NCBI GenBank assembly: GCA_913050115.1
Contig: CAJWZU010000008.1
Span: forward strand, 1-64,000
Reading direction: 5' to 3'
Source: an uncultured Cellvibrionales bacterium
GTDB taxonomy: Bacteria > Pseudomonadota > Gammaproteobacteria > Pseudomonadales > Cellvibrionaceae
DNA length: 64,000 nt
Position 1 is the first letter of the stretch. Each line of letters opens with the position of its first letter. Positions 29,685 through 38,092 of this stretch are shown one piece after another. The position numbers and the translations under genes are program-made. The notes under the pieces are model-generated. The model saw only the letters and a program-made list of their open reading frames with translations. It searched no databases and was not told where the DNA came from.

Positions 29685-30317
29685 TTAATAGCGCATTTCT
29701 TTTTCCATTTCAGACAAGCTTTCCTGGAAGGCTTCACGTGCGAACAAACGATCCATATAGTCTTGCAATGGTTTGGCTTGTTTTGTCTTAGGCAGAGAGA
29801 TACCCATCTCCTCCAAACGCCACAAAATAGGCCCCAAGCAACAATCGACCAGTGTAAAGTCTTCACTCATAAAGTAAGGCTTTTCGGCAAAGATTGGCGC
29901 TACAGACAACAGGCTGTCTTTAAGCTCTTTCTGTGCTTTGGTGACTGAATCTTTGGACTTACCAAACATGATGATATTAACCAAGGGAGCCCAGTCCTGT
30001 TCGATGCGATGCATCCACAAGCGACTTTCGGCGCGAGCGACAGGATAAACTGGCAGTAGCGGCGGATGCGGGAAGCGCTCATCCAGATACTCCATCATCA
30101 CTTTTGATTCATACAAGACCAAATCGCGGTCGAGCAATGTCGGCAAGGTATTATACGGGTTTAAATCAGCCAACTCCTGTGGCTTGGCATCGGGCTCTAC
30201 CTCGATTAAATCGACAGATACGCCTTTCTCAGCAAGCACAATGCGCACACGATGGCTGTAATGATCCCGAGAGTCGGAAAAGTAAGTCATTGACGAACGT
30301 TTAGCCACAACACCCAT
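29685..30317 (-). CDS. sspA: Stringent starvation protein A (RNA polymerase-associated)
   Basis: GST-fold protein that binds RNA polymerase and modulates stationary-phase and stress promoters. 210 residues. [44 protein letters not shown] and [18 protein letters not shown] are nearly universal in SspA. The PHP motif, which in E. coli contacts sigma70/RNA polymerase, is present. It precedes sspB and follows the cytochrome bc1 operon, from which it is separated by a terminator. Confidence 0.96.
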   Translation of the reverse strand: MGVVAKRSSMTYFSDSRDHYSHRVRIVLAEKGVSVDLIEVEPDAKPQELADLNPYNTLPTLLDRDLVLYESKVMMEYLDERFPHPPLLPVYPVARAESRLWMHRIEQDWAPLVNIIMFGKSKDSVTKAQKELKDSLLSVAPIFAEKPYFMSEDFTLVDCCLGPILWRLEEMGISLPKTKQAKPLQDYMDRLFAREAFQESLSEMEKEMRY

Positions 30318-30362
30318 TAAAACACCTCAATTAAGAATTCTAAATTACAAATTTATAGACAC

Positions 30363-30400
30363 AAAAGGGCAGCCCGCATTTAAACCACGGGCCGCCCCTT
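30363..30400 (-). terminator. Intrinsic terminator of the petA-petBC operon
   Basis: In minus-strand RNA the arm AAGGGGCGGCCCG pairs with CGGGCTGCCCTTTT (one bulge, one G-U) around a TGGTTTAAATG loop, ending in four Us. It lies 20 bp past the petBC stop and before sspA. Confidence 0.8.
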
Positions 30401-30420
30401 AAACTCGAACTACGCCGAAT

Positions 30421-32646
30421 TTAATGAATGTCTCTCCAGTAGTCGCGGTTCAGTAAATACACAAAAACAAACAGCAGCGATAAAAACAACAGTACATATT
30501 TTCCTATGCGCTTGCGCTCTTCAGCCATTGGCTCGGCCACGTATTCAAGGAAGTTAACTAGATCGTAAACAGCGCGATCAAATTCTTCCTCATTTAGCGA
30601 ACCCTTCGTAGCACCAATTTTTAAGCTGCCACATACTTCGTCCATTACTGGCTCGCCAAGCACATCGCGTACAATATTACCGTGGTCTTTTTTTGGACCC
30701 GGTGCACACTCAGCTAAGCCTTGCAGATCGAGCAATACGTGCGGCATTGCGACCTTGTCGAACACTAAATTGTTAACTCCGGTAGAGCGCGAGTCATCTT
30801 TGTAGAAGCTGCGTAAGTAGGTGTAAAGCCACTCGGGATTACGTGAACGAGCCACTAAGGTCAAATCCGGCGGCGTAGCACCAAACCAGCCCTTGGACTT
30901 GTCTGCTGGCATAGCGATGGTCATCAAATCACCTAGGCGCTGGCCAGTAAAAACTAAGTTTTGCTGCATCTCCTTGGGTGGGATATCCAAATCAGCTGCA
31001 ACACGTTCATAACGCGAAAACTTTGCCGAGTGGCAGCCCATGCAGTAGTTGGTAAAAACCTGAGCACCACGCTGCAAAGAGGCCTTATCGGTCAAATCGG
31101 CTTCAAAGCTGTCGCATTCAATGGCACCACAGGCACCGCCACCGGCACCAACGGCCTTAAGTGGCACTATAGTCATAGCGACAAAGATCAAGAACCCGCC
31201 CCAAACCAGCACAGCCGGCAGGCCTTTCTGTTGGGTACGAGTAGGCTCAGGAAGCTCGCTATCGCGATCAGTCAACCAAGGCAGGGATACAAAACCTAAT
31301 CCCAATAACAGAGAAAAGATCGCTAAGAAAACATGAGCTTCTTGAGCCGTGATAGACCAGTAAGCAAAACATGCAAACCAAATACCAAAAACAATACTGA
31401 CAATCCAGCTGCTTATTCTTTTTGACTGAGCAACATTCGGGTTCGACCATATTGGCATAGTCACAAAGTAAGCAAAGTAAAACAAAGTGGCAATCTGGGA
31501 CAGCAGTGTACGACCTTCTGTAGGCGACTTAATGCCTAAATAACCAAGAATTACAAATATAGCCGCAAACATCATCAACAGTACGCGAGGCATGTAGCCC
31601 TTATAGCGAATAGAGCGTGCTTTACTCTTATCTAACCAAGGCAACACAAACAAGATGGCAATAGCTGCGCCCATGGCGATAAGGCCGAGGAACTTGGCGT
31701 TTAATACCGAATTGAGCTCGAAAGTAACCGCTCGCAGAATCGCGTAGAAAGGCGTGAAGTACCAAACCGGTGCAATATGCGCGGGAGTCTTTAGGTTGTT
31801 AGCCTCTTCGAAGTTAGCGTATTCGAGAAAGAAACCGCCCATCTCTGGCATAAAAAACATTACAAAAGAGAAGGCAAACAAGAATACAGTAACACCGACC
31901 AAGTCGTGCACAGTATAAAAAGGATGGAACGGAACTCCATCTTTAGGAATACCATTTTCATCTTTAGTCTTTTTTATATCAACGCCGTCAGGATTATTAG
32001 ATCCAACTTCGTGCAGCGCCAAAATGTGCAGCACGACTAAAGCCAAGATAACAATTGGCACCGCTATAACATGCAAAGAGAAGAAACGAGAAAGGGTCGC
32101 CCCTGAAATCAGGAAGTCACCACGAATCCACTCAACTAGGTCAGCACCCACAACCGGTATAGCACCAAATAACGAAACGATTACCTGTGCACCCCAGTAA
32201 GACATTTGGCCCCACGGCAGCACGTAGCCCATAAAGGCTTCAGCCATCAGCGCTAAGTAGATAGTCATACCAAAAATCCACACCAACTCGCGCGGCGCTT
32301 TATAAGAGCCGTACATCAAGCCGCGAAACATATGCAGATAAATGACTACAAAGAAGGCTGAAGCTCCCGTGGAGTGCATATAGCGCAGAATCCAGCCGTA
32401 ATCGACGTCCCGCATAATGCCTTCAACAGAGGCAAAAGCATTGGCAGAGGTTGGATCGTAGAACATGACCAACCAAATACCGGTTAGCAATTGGTTTACT
32501 AATACCAAAATCGACAAGACGCCAAAGAAATACCAAAAGTTAAAGTTTTTCGGCGCGTAGTACTTGGACATGTGGGTTTCCCAAGCGCGCGTTACCGGCA
32601 GACGCTGATCAACCCAACCCATTAGGCTTCCTAACATTTTATTCAT
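30421..32646 (-). CDS. Fused cytochrome b / cytochrome c1 of the bc1 complex
   Basis: One 741-residue frame carries two subunits of ubiquinol:cytochrome c reductase. Residues ~30-405 are cytochrome b: haem ligands H91, H105, H192, H207, the PVWYFTPFYA Qo motif, and eight membrane helices. Residues ~410-460 add two hydrophobic segments not part of normal cytochrome b. A further helix at ~475-500 ending AVGA looks like a signal-peptidase site, followed by cytochrome c1 with the haem-binding C535-MGC-H539, probable Met634 ligand (VAMPHVL) and a C-terminal anchor. The start is the ATG at 32646, because AGGAGG sits 9 nt before it; an in-frame GTG further up lies inside that ribosome site. Comparable to the fbcH polyprotein of Bradyrhizobium, which is cleaved after translation. 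In Pseudomonas the two genes are separate. Confidence 0.95.
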   Translation of the reverse strand: MNKMLGSLMGWVDQRLPVTRAWETHMSKYYAPKNFNFWYFFGVLSILVLVNQLLTGIWLVMFYDPTSANAFASVEGIMRDVDYGWILRYMHSTGASAFFVVIYLHMFRGLMYGSYKAPRELVWIFGMTIYLALMAEAFMGYVLPWGQMSYWGAQVIVSLFGAIPVVGADLVEWIRGDFLISGATLSRFFSLHVIAVPIVILALVVLHILALHEVGSNNPDGVDIKKTKDENGIPKDGVPFHPFYTVHDLVGVTVFLFAFSFVMFFMPEMGGFFLEYANFEEANNLKTPAHIAPVWYFTPFYAILRAVTFELNSVLNAKFLGLIAMGAAIAILFVLPWLDKSKARSIRYKGYMPRVLLMMFAAIFVILGYLGIKSPTEGRTLLSQIATLFYFAYFVTMPIWSNPNVAQSKRISSWIVSIVFGIWFACFAYWSITAQEAHVFLAIFSLLLGLGFVSLPWLTDRDSELPEPTRTQQKGLPAVLVWGGFLIFVAMTIVPLKAVGAGGGACGAIECDSFEADLTDKASLQRGAQVFTNYCMGCHSAKFSRYERVAADLDIPPKEMQQNLVFTGQRLGDLMTIAMPADKSKGWFGATPPDLTLVARSRNPEWLYTYLRSFYKDDSRSTGVNNLVFDKVAMPHVLLDLQGLAECAPGPKKDHGNIVRDVLGEPVMDEVCGSLKIGATKGSLNEEEFDRAVYDLVNFLEYVAEPMAEERKRIGKYVLLFLSLLFVFVYLLNRDYWRDIH

Positions 32647-32650
32647 CAGT

Positions 32651-33238
32651 TTAAGCCTCCTCACCTATGATAATGACAGTATCTTTCTCGTAAAAATAAG
32701 GCGGTACTTCGAGGTTGGTCGGCGCAGGAACATTTTTATAAACGCGACCAGCTAGATCGTACTTAGAGCCGTGACATGGACAGAAGAAGCCACCTTGCCA
32801 AGATTCACCGCCGAGATCCATAGCACCCACATCCGGGCGAAACATTGGCGCACACCCGAGGTGCGTGCACAAACCCACTAGTACCAGAAACTCCGGTTTA
32901 ATAGAACGGTAAACATTCTGTGCGTATTCCGGTTGTTGTGGCTGCTCAGACTCGGGATCTTTAATCACCTCGTTGGGCGCGCTTAGCTGCGCCAAGGTTT
33001 CCTCGGTGCGGCGCACGACATACACCGGCTTACCGCGCCATTCAACGGTAATCATCTGACCTGGCTCAATCTTACTCAAACTGGCTTTAACCGGAGCACC
33101 AGCCGCCTTGGCTTTAGCACTTGGCTGCCAAGATCCAACGAAAGGTACGGCGACACCGACAGCCCCTACCGCCCCTATTACCGATGTTGCCGTCGTCAAA
33201 AAACGACGGCGCCCCAAATTTACTCCGTCATTAGTCAT
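32651..33238 (-). CDS. petA: Rieske iron-sulfur subunit of the bc1 complex
   Basis: Carries electrons from ubiquinol to cytochrome c1. The 195-residue product starts with a twin-arginine signal/anchor (GRRRFLTTATSVIGAVGAVG), then a hinge and the [2Fe-2S] domain with CTHLGCAP and CPCHGSKYD cluster ligands. GGGGGAG sits 8 nt before the ATG. It is the first gene of the petA-petBC operon, its stop 4 nt before the petBC start. Confidence 0.96.
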   Translation of the reverse strand: MTNDGVNLGRRRFLTTATSVIGAVGAVGVAVPFVGSWQPSAKAKAAGAPVKASLSKIEPGQMITVEWRGKPVYVVRRTEETLAQLSAPNEVIKDPESEQPQQPEYAQNVYRSIKPEFLVLVGLCTHLGCAPMFRPDVGAMDLGGESWQGGFFCPCHGSKYDLAGRVYKNVPAPTNLEVPPYFYEKDTVIIIGEEA

Positions 33239-33333
33239 GACGACACTCCCCCATTAATAGCTTTAAATCACGGCCAGCAAGCAAGTCGTTAAAAAGACTC
33301 GTATATTATTGTTGGAATTTTTTTAATCATGAA

Positions 33334-33362
33334 ATTTTAAAGAAAATAGCCAGTTTTTACAA
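33334..33362 (-). promoter_or_regulatory. petA-petBC promoter
   Basis: Minus-strand TTGTAA (33362-33357) and TAAAAT (33339-33334) with a 17-bp spacer, about 95 bp before the petA ATG and downstream of the rpsI terminator. A sigma-70-like match; no regulator site recognised. Confidence 0.5.
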
Positions 33363-33432
33363 GAACAAACGCTATAAGTGATGGTGTTTAGCCTGCATTA
33401 TGGCAATAAAGAGCAGTAACGAAATCCAGTAA

Positions 33433-33466
33433 CAAAAAAACCCAAACCGGAATCCGGTTTGGGTTC
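33433..33466 (-). terminator. Intrinsic terminator of rplM-rpsI
   Basis: ACCCAAACCGG pairs with CCGGTTTGGGT around a 3-nt loop, followed on the minus strand by seven Ts. It lies about 65 bp past the rpsI stop. Confidence 0.9.
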
Positions 33467-33529
33467 AAAATAAGCTTTAGATTAGGCGTTAGCCTGCAAT
33501 AAGCTTTTAAGCGATTTTCAAAAAGAAAA

Positions 33530-33919
33530 TTAACGCTTAGAGAACTGAGGCTTCTTACGCGCTTTACGTAGACCCACTTTCTTACGCTCAACTTCACGAG
33601 CATCGCGAGTAACGTAACCTTCAGCACGCAGAGCGGGACGCAGAGTCTCGTCATAGTTCATCAGGGCACGAGTCAGACCGTGGCGAATCGCACCTGCCTG
33701 ACCGAAGCTACCACCACCTTTAACAGTGATCTTCAGGTCAAACTTGCCTTCCAGATCAGTCAATACTAGTGGCTGCTGCACTATCATGCGGGCAACTTCA
33801 CGACCGAAGTACTCTTCAAGAGTACGACCGTTAATTTCGATTTTGCCTTCACCGGCGGCGATGAAAACACGAGCAGTGGAAGTCTTACGACGACCAGTAC
33901 CGTAATATTGTGTAGCCAT
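33530..33919 (-). CDS. rpsI: 30S ribosomal protein S9
   Basis: 129 residues, the usual length. [15 protein letters not shown] at the N-terminus, [15 protein letters not shown] in the middle and the C-terminal RKKPQFSKR tail that reaches the P-site tRNA are all canonical. It follows rplM by 10 bp; the pair is a standard operon ended by the terminator at 33433-33466. Confidence 0.98.
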   Translation of the reverse strand: MATQYYGTGRRKTSTARVFIAAGEGKIEINGRTLEEYFGREVARMIVQQPLVLTDLEGKFDLKITVKGGGSFGQAGAIRHGLTRALMNYDETLRPALRAEGYVTRDAREVERKKVGLRKARKKPQFSKR

Positions 33920-33929
33920 GATCAGCTCC

Positions 33930-34358
33930 TTAAATATTCAGTTCTTGTGGTTGCTGAGCCGCATGTGGATGCTCGGCACCACCATACACTTTCAGCTTTT
34001 TGAACATAGCGCGCCCCAAAGGACCTCTAGGCAGCATACCTTTAACGGCATTCTGAATAGTACGCTCAGGAGCTTTCTCGATCAGCTTCTCGAAGCTGAT
34101 TGACTTAATACCACCGATGTAGCCTGTGTGGCTGTAGTACATCTTGTCAGTAGCTTTCTTGCCGGTTACGTGCACTTTAGCGGCATTGATGACTACGATG
34201 TAGTCTCCAGTGTCGACGTGTGGAGTAAACTCGGGCTTATGCTTGCCGCGCAGACGAGTTGCAATAGCTTGTGCCATACGGCCCAAAGTTTTGCCATCAG
34301 CGTCGACAATAAACCAGTCGCGTTGAACTGATTCTGGTTTAGTACTTATAGTCTTCAT
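33930..34358 (-). CDS. rplM: 50S ribosomal protein L13
   Basis: 142 residues, the usual length. [36 protein letters not shown], and [19 protein letters not shown] are canonical. First gene of the rplM-rpsI operon, with a near-consensus promoter 50 bp upstream and AGGA before the ATG. In E. coli the rplM leader is a target for L13 autoregulation; the leader here is only about 42 nt and I did not find a convincing L13 site. Confidence 0.98.
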   Translation of the reverse strand: MKTISTKPESVQRDWFIVDADGKTLGRMAQAIATRLRGKHKPEFTPHVDTGDYIVVINAAKVHVTGKKATDKMYYSHTGYIGGIKSISFEKLIEKAPERTIQNAVKGMLPRGPLGRAMFKKLKVYGGAEHPHAAQQPQELNI

Positions 34359-34407
34359 GTTATTCCTGCCTAATAAAAGGAGGGTCTAGCCCAGAAAATG
34401 AGCGCGG

Positions 34408-34436
34408 ATTATACATAGCAACTACAGCACCAGCAA
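34408..34436 (-). promoter_or_regulatory. rplM-rpsI promoter
   Basis: Minus-strand TTGCTG (34436-34431), 17-bp spacer, perfect TATAAT (34413-34408), followed by a GC-rich discriminator (CCGCGC), as is common for ribosomal-protein promoters under stringent control. The start would be near 34400. Confidence 0.8.
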
Positions 34437-34612
34437 GCACCTGCTGATTGTATTTTGTGCGGATAAGCCTATAACTTAGCGGCCGGCTAACAACAGTAAT
34501 TATCTGGCGCTGCACAAAAGGTCCCCTACATAGGGCCCGAACCCGCAATGCCTGCCCACCTTTCTCTGCGGCCACAATTACACCTCAGCCTGCCTTAAAA
34601 TGGCAACCAATG

Positions 34613-35761
34613 TTAAGGCTTATGTGCTCTAGCCAAATATTCATGGCTCTGCATTTCCAACAGCCGACTCACCGTGCGGTCGTACTCAAAATTCAGCCGA
34701 CCACCGGCATAAATCTGCTGCAGAGGTACCGCCGCAGAGATAATTAACTTAACACTACGGTCATAAAACTCATCGACCAAATTCAAGAAGCGTCGCGCTT
34801 GGTCGTCTTTTATACCGCCAAGTTCAGGTATATCGCTGATCAGCACCGCATGATACTCACGTGCCAACTCTATATAGTCGTTTTGCGAACGCGGGCCATC
34901 GCACAACTGAGCAAAATCAAACCAAACTACATCCTCGGCTTCGAAGCGCGCATTTATCGGTCGCCCCTCTACCTGTAGCTCAACACCCTCGCGGATCTCG
35001 CCCTTGTCAGGCACCAAACTATCAAAACTTGCTTTTAAACTTTTATCGGCGGCCTCATCCAGCGGGTAATGATAGAGCTCCGCTTGTGCCAGCGCACGAA
35101 GACGATAATCCACACCACCGTCGACATTCACCACCTCAGTATATTGATTCAGCAGGGCAATAGCGGGCAAAAAGCGGGCTCGTTGCAGACCATCTTTATA
35201 TAAGCCGTCGGGAATAATATTAGAGGTGGCCACCAAACTGACCCCGCGCTTAAACAAGCCGTCGAGTAGATTAGCCAATATCATGGCATCAGTGATGTCA
35301 GATACAAAAAATTCGTCGAAACAAATCACTATCGCCTCGGCACTCAAACGCTCGGCCACAATATCGAGCGGATTCTTTTCGCCATCTAGACTGCCTAGCT
35401 CTGCATGCACTCGTCGCATAAAACGGTGAAAGTGCGTACGCATTTTGCGCTCAAACGGCAGACTCTCATAGAAATTGTCCATCAAGTAGGTCTTACCTCT
35501 ACCGACACCACCCCAAAAATACAAACCTCGCTCAGGCTCGACAACCGGCTTACGCCAGCCGCTTGCAAGACGCCTTAGCATACCCGTACGTTTTGCGAGA
35601 TGACGTGCCAGCAGGCGGTCATATAAACCCTGCAAGTGCTCAACCGCCTGTTCCTGCGTTGAGTCATAGGTAAAATCATCGCGTTTAAGGTCTTGCTGGT
35701 AACGATTCAGAGGGGTGTTTAACGACGAGGAACACTGTGATTTGGGCGGTATAACAGTCAT
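34613..35761 (-). CDS. zapE: Cell division ATPase ZapE
   Basis: AAA-type ATPase of the AFG1/ZapE family that binds FtsZ and affects Z-ring stability. Walker A is FWGGVGRGKTYLMDNFY, Walker B is IVICFDEFFVSDI, and the C-terminal SRLLEMQSHEYL is typical. The frame stays open 23 codons further, but I place the start at the ATG at 35761 (382 residues) because the extra residues have no family counterpart. It diverges from zapG, as sspA-proximal zapE does from yhcB in E. coli. Confidence 0.94.
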   Translation of the reverse strand: MTVIPPKSQCSSSLNTPLNRYQQDLKRDDFTYDSTQEQAVEHLQGLYDRLLARHLAKRTGMLRRLASGWRKPVVEPERGLYFWGGVGRGKTYLMDNFYESLPFERKMRTHFHRFMRRVHAELGSLDGEKNPLDIVAERLSAEAIVICFDEFFVSDITDAMILANLLDGLFKRGVSLVATSNIIPDGLYKDGLQRARFLPAIALLNQYTEVVNVDGGVDYRLRALAQAELYHYPLDEAADKSLKASFDSLVPDKGEIREGVELQVEGRPINARFEAEDVVWFDFAQLCDGPRSQNDYIELAREYHAVLISDIPELGGIKDDQARRFLNLVDEFYDRSVKLIISAAVPLQQIYAGGRLNFEYDRTVSRLLEMQSHEYLARAHKP

Positions 35762-35885
35762 CTTTATATCATCATGTGAATAGCAAAAATATAGAGGGAT
35801 ACCTATATTTGACAAAAGAAAGTGCGGCACTTTATCTTAAATGTATAATAGCCTCAAAATTAAGGTTTATATTAAGGGGAATAGC

Positions 35886-36353
35886 GTGTTTTCACTGAGC
35901 ACTTTAATTATTACTGCACTGGCCTGCACCGGTATTGGCGCGGTTATCAGCATTCTTGTTATGCGTAACAGCAGCCAGCAGCAAAACAACCGCCAACTAC
36001 AAGACAGCCTACAGCAGGCCGAAGGCAACCTACAAGGTTACCAGCAAGAAGTGAGCGATCACTTTACAAAAACTGCTGAATTAATCAACAATCTGACCCA
36101 AGACTACAAAGATGTACACGAGCACCTAGCCAACAGTGCCCTTAAATTAAGCAACGCCGAACTCAGTCGCGCCTTTATCGAAAGCGCCAACTCTCAACTG
36201 CCAACGAGCGAGCAAGTTACCGTGCACGACGAGAATTTAGAGGCACCACGCGATTGGGCGCCAAAATCACCCGGTAAAAAAGGTGCCTTGAGCGAAGATT
36301 ACGGCATGGAAGAAGAGCGCAAGGACATTGCAGCCAGCACGGTAGCGCCTTAA
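35886..36353 (+). CDS. zapG: DUF1043 inner-membrane protein ZapG (YhcB)
   Basis: Small protein linked in E. coli to coordination of division and envelope growth. The 155-residue product has one N-terminal membrane helix (about residues 3-24) followed by a long coiled-coil region (SSQQQNNRQLQDSLQQAEGN..) and an acidic low-complexity tail. The family motif VSDHFTKTAELINNLTQDYKDVHEHL is clear. I start at the GTG at 35886 because AAGGGG lies 6 nt before it; the frame is open 15 codons upstream without a ribosome site. Confidence 0.92.
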   Translation: MFSLSTLIITALACTGIGAVISILVMRNSSQQQNNRQLQDSLQQAEGNLQGYQQEVSDHFTKTAELINNLTQDYKDVHEHLANSALKLSNAELSRAFIESANSQLPTSEQVTVHDENLEAPRDWAPKSPGKKGALSEDYGMEEERKDIAASTVAP

Positions 36354-36371
36354 CCACTAAGAACTATCGCT

Positions 36372-36400
36372 AAAAAACCAGAGCCTTGCTCTGGTTTTTT
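36372..36400. terminator. Intrinsic terminator after zapG
   Basis: AAAAAACCAGAGC / GCTCTGGTTTTTT with a 3-nt loop, 18 bp after the zapG stop. Confidence 0.9.
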
Positions 36401-36475
36401 AATTAAAGACAGAGCTTATGTCCTCTAACGCTGCAAAACCACGCCCGACTCGCAGTAGCCTAAGGAGATTACCCA

Positions 36476-37630
36476 GTGGCCCATAACACACTGGCAACAT
36501 ATTTAAACTGGCTTGGCTGGCCCGCGGCTATAGGGGCAACCGTTGCTATATTTTTTTTATTGCTGCAGCCCAAACTCCAACCACTTCTGCAAATCTCGGC
36601 CGCAACTGACACCCCCTTCACAGCGGCTCAACCGCTATCTTATGCAGATGCCGTAAGACGCGCTGCACCTGCCGTGGTCAATATATACACCCGCAAGCAA
36701 CTACCACAACGACCCACAACCTCCCGTTTAGCACAACAGCAAGAGCACGGTAATAATAGCGCCTACAACCGAAAAACCGAGCAGTCTGCACTGGGTTCCG
36801 GCGTAATTGTGAGCACTCAAGGCTACCTACTCACCAATAATCATGTGATTCAAGCTGCCGATGAAATAACCGTTATATTGCATGACGGTCGAGAAGCTCG
36901 CGCGGAAGTCATCGGCATAGATACCGACACTGATCTTGCAGTATTAAAAATTCAACTAAGCAACCTCATGGCGATTGAATTGGGCAACCCTTCCAACACC
37001 CAAGTAGGTGACGTCGTTCTGGCCATCGGCAATCCTTTTGGCGTTGGGCAAACCGTCACTCAGGGTATTATTAGTGCCACAGGTCGCTACGGTTTAGGGC
37101 TCAATACCTATGAAAATTTCTTGCAAACTGATGCCGCCATTAATCCTGGCAATTCAGGTGGCGCATTAATAGACGCAAGAGGCCGCCTAGTCGGTATTAA
37201 CACCGCCGTACTCGAAGAGGTCGGCATTGCATCAATCGGAATTGGCTTTGCGATTCCTGCTGATACAGCCATGAAAGCTTTAGCAGATATCGTGCAATAT
37301 GGCAGCGTAGTGCGCGGCTGGCTTGGCATAGAAGCGCGCCAGATGACGCCACAACTGGCACAGTCACTCGGCATTAAAAGCAGTAACGGCGTGGTAATTA
37401 CTGGGATTTATAATCGCGGCCCCGCACACATGGCAGGCTTGCTCTCGGGGGATGTGATCGTCAAAATCGACCAACAAGTTGTAGGTGATGGCAGGCTTAG
37501 CATGTACCAGATAGCTCGGTTAGAACCGGGCAACGGTGTCGCGCTCACGGTGCTGCGTCAAGGCGAGGCGATTAACATAAATGCGGTAATAGGAACGCGG
37601 CCAGCGCCACAAAAAGAGCCCAATGAGTAA
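36476..37630 (+). CDS. degS: Periplasmic site-1 protease DegS/AlgW
   Basis: Membrane-anchored trypsin-like protease that senses misfolded outer-membrane proteins through its PDZ domain and starts cleavage of the anti-sigma factor RseA/MucA. The 384-residue product has one N-terminal membrane helix (about 16-35), a protease domain with H123 (NNHVI), D153 (DTDLAVL) and S227 (NPGNSGG), and one PDZ domain (about 280-375). One PDZ and the N-anchor distinguish DegS/AlgW from DegP/DegQ. The start is a GTG with AAGGAG 8 nt before it. Pseudomonas algW also lies beside the his genes. Confidence 0.94.
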   Translation: MAHNTLATYLNWLGWPAAIGATVAIFFLLLQPKLQPLLQISAATDTPFTAAQPLSYADAVRRAAPAVVNIYTRKQLPQRPTTSRLAQQQEHGNNSAYNRKTEQSALGSGVIVSTQGYLLTNNHVIQAADEITVILHDGREARAEVIGIDTDTDLAVLKIQLSNLMAIELGNPSNTQVGDVVLAIGNPFGVGQTVTQGIISATGRYGLGLNTYENFLQTDAAINPGNSGGALIDARGRLVGINTAVLEEVGIASIGIGFAIPADTAMKALADIVQYGSVVRGWLGIEARQMTPQLAQSLGIKSSNGVVITGIYNRGPAHMAGLLSGDVIVKIDQQVVGDGRLSMYQIARLEPGNGVALTVLRQGEAININAVIGTRPAPQKEPNE

Positions 37631-37745
37631 AAATCGCACGCGCTAACCTTGGTATTGAACGGTATCTAACTTTAGCGATTTGCTTTTATTGTCAGAGACT
37701 AACGCTTGCGCACTCTTTGGATTTCACCGCGACTCGACACATTAA
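37631..37745. other. Short non-coding gap after degS
   Basis: Together with 37941-38042 this makes up the non-genic part of a 460-bp interval between degS and hisD. No promoter or terminator for degS was recognised other than the shared terminator at 38043. Confidence 0.4.
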
Positions 37746-37940
37746 CTAAAGCTTGGGAATATTACGTCGGGCCAGATAGGCTTTTATCAGGGTTTGATAG
37801 CGCAACTGACGAGCCTTGGCAGAAAAAGTAGAGCCCCCCTGTATTACCAGACGCACTCTCAACCACCTCGATTGCAGCGACATAAGCCTGCTCGGTCTCC
37901 TGGTTACAGCCGAACAAAACAGCAGGCATAACCAGCGCAT
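37746..37940 (-). pseudogene. Possible frame-disrupted small lipoprotein
   Basis: Two overlapping frames each look half coding. One begins MRWLCLLF (ATG at 37940) and ends ..FSAKARQLRYQTLIKAYLARRNIPKL at 37746. The other contains LFGCNQETEQAYVAAIEVVESASGNTGG with a lipobox-like LFGC and runs from 38001 to 37762. Joined at the GGGGGG run (near 37832-37837) they would give a small lipoprotein. I recognise no family. It is either a gene with frameshifts (real or sequencing) or chance. Confidence 0.3.
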
Positions 37941-38042
37941 AGTAAATATTTTTAGCGGCGTACCTCAGCGTCAAAAGAAATAACACCCGGAAGATAAACA
38001 AGATAACGGGAATAGGCGTAATACTTAGCTATTTTGATAGCC

Positions 38043-38083
38043 AAAAAAAGGCCGGTCACTACACATCAGTTACCGGCTTTTTT
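38043..38083. terminator. Intrinsic terminator after hisD
   Basis: GCCGGT (38051-38056) pairs with ACCGGC (38072-38077) around a 15-nt loop, flanked by an A-run and a T-run on both strands. It is 10 bp past the hisD stop, and can also stop plus-strand transcription from degS. Confidence 0.75.
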
Positions 38084-38092
38084 ATACACAAT

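Noticed and set aside
34360-34575. Open frame of 71 codons on the minus strand just upstream of rplM
   Set aside because: It spans the near-perfect rplM promoter and leader, has no recognisable family and no good ribosome site; most likely chance.
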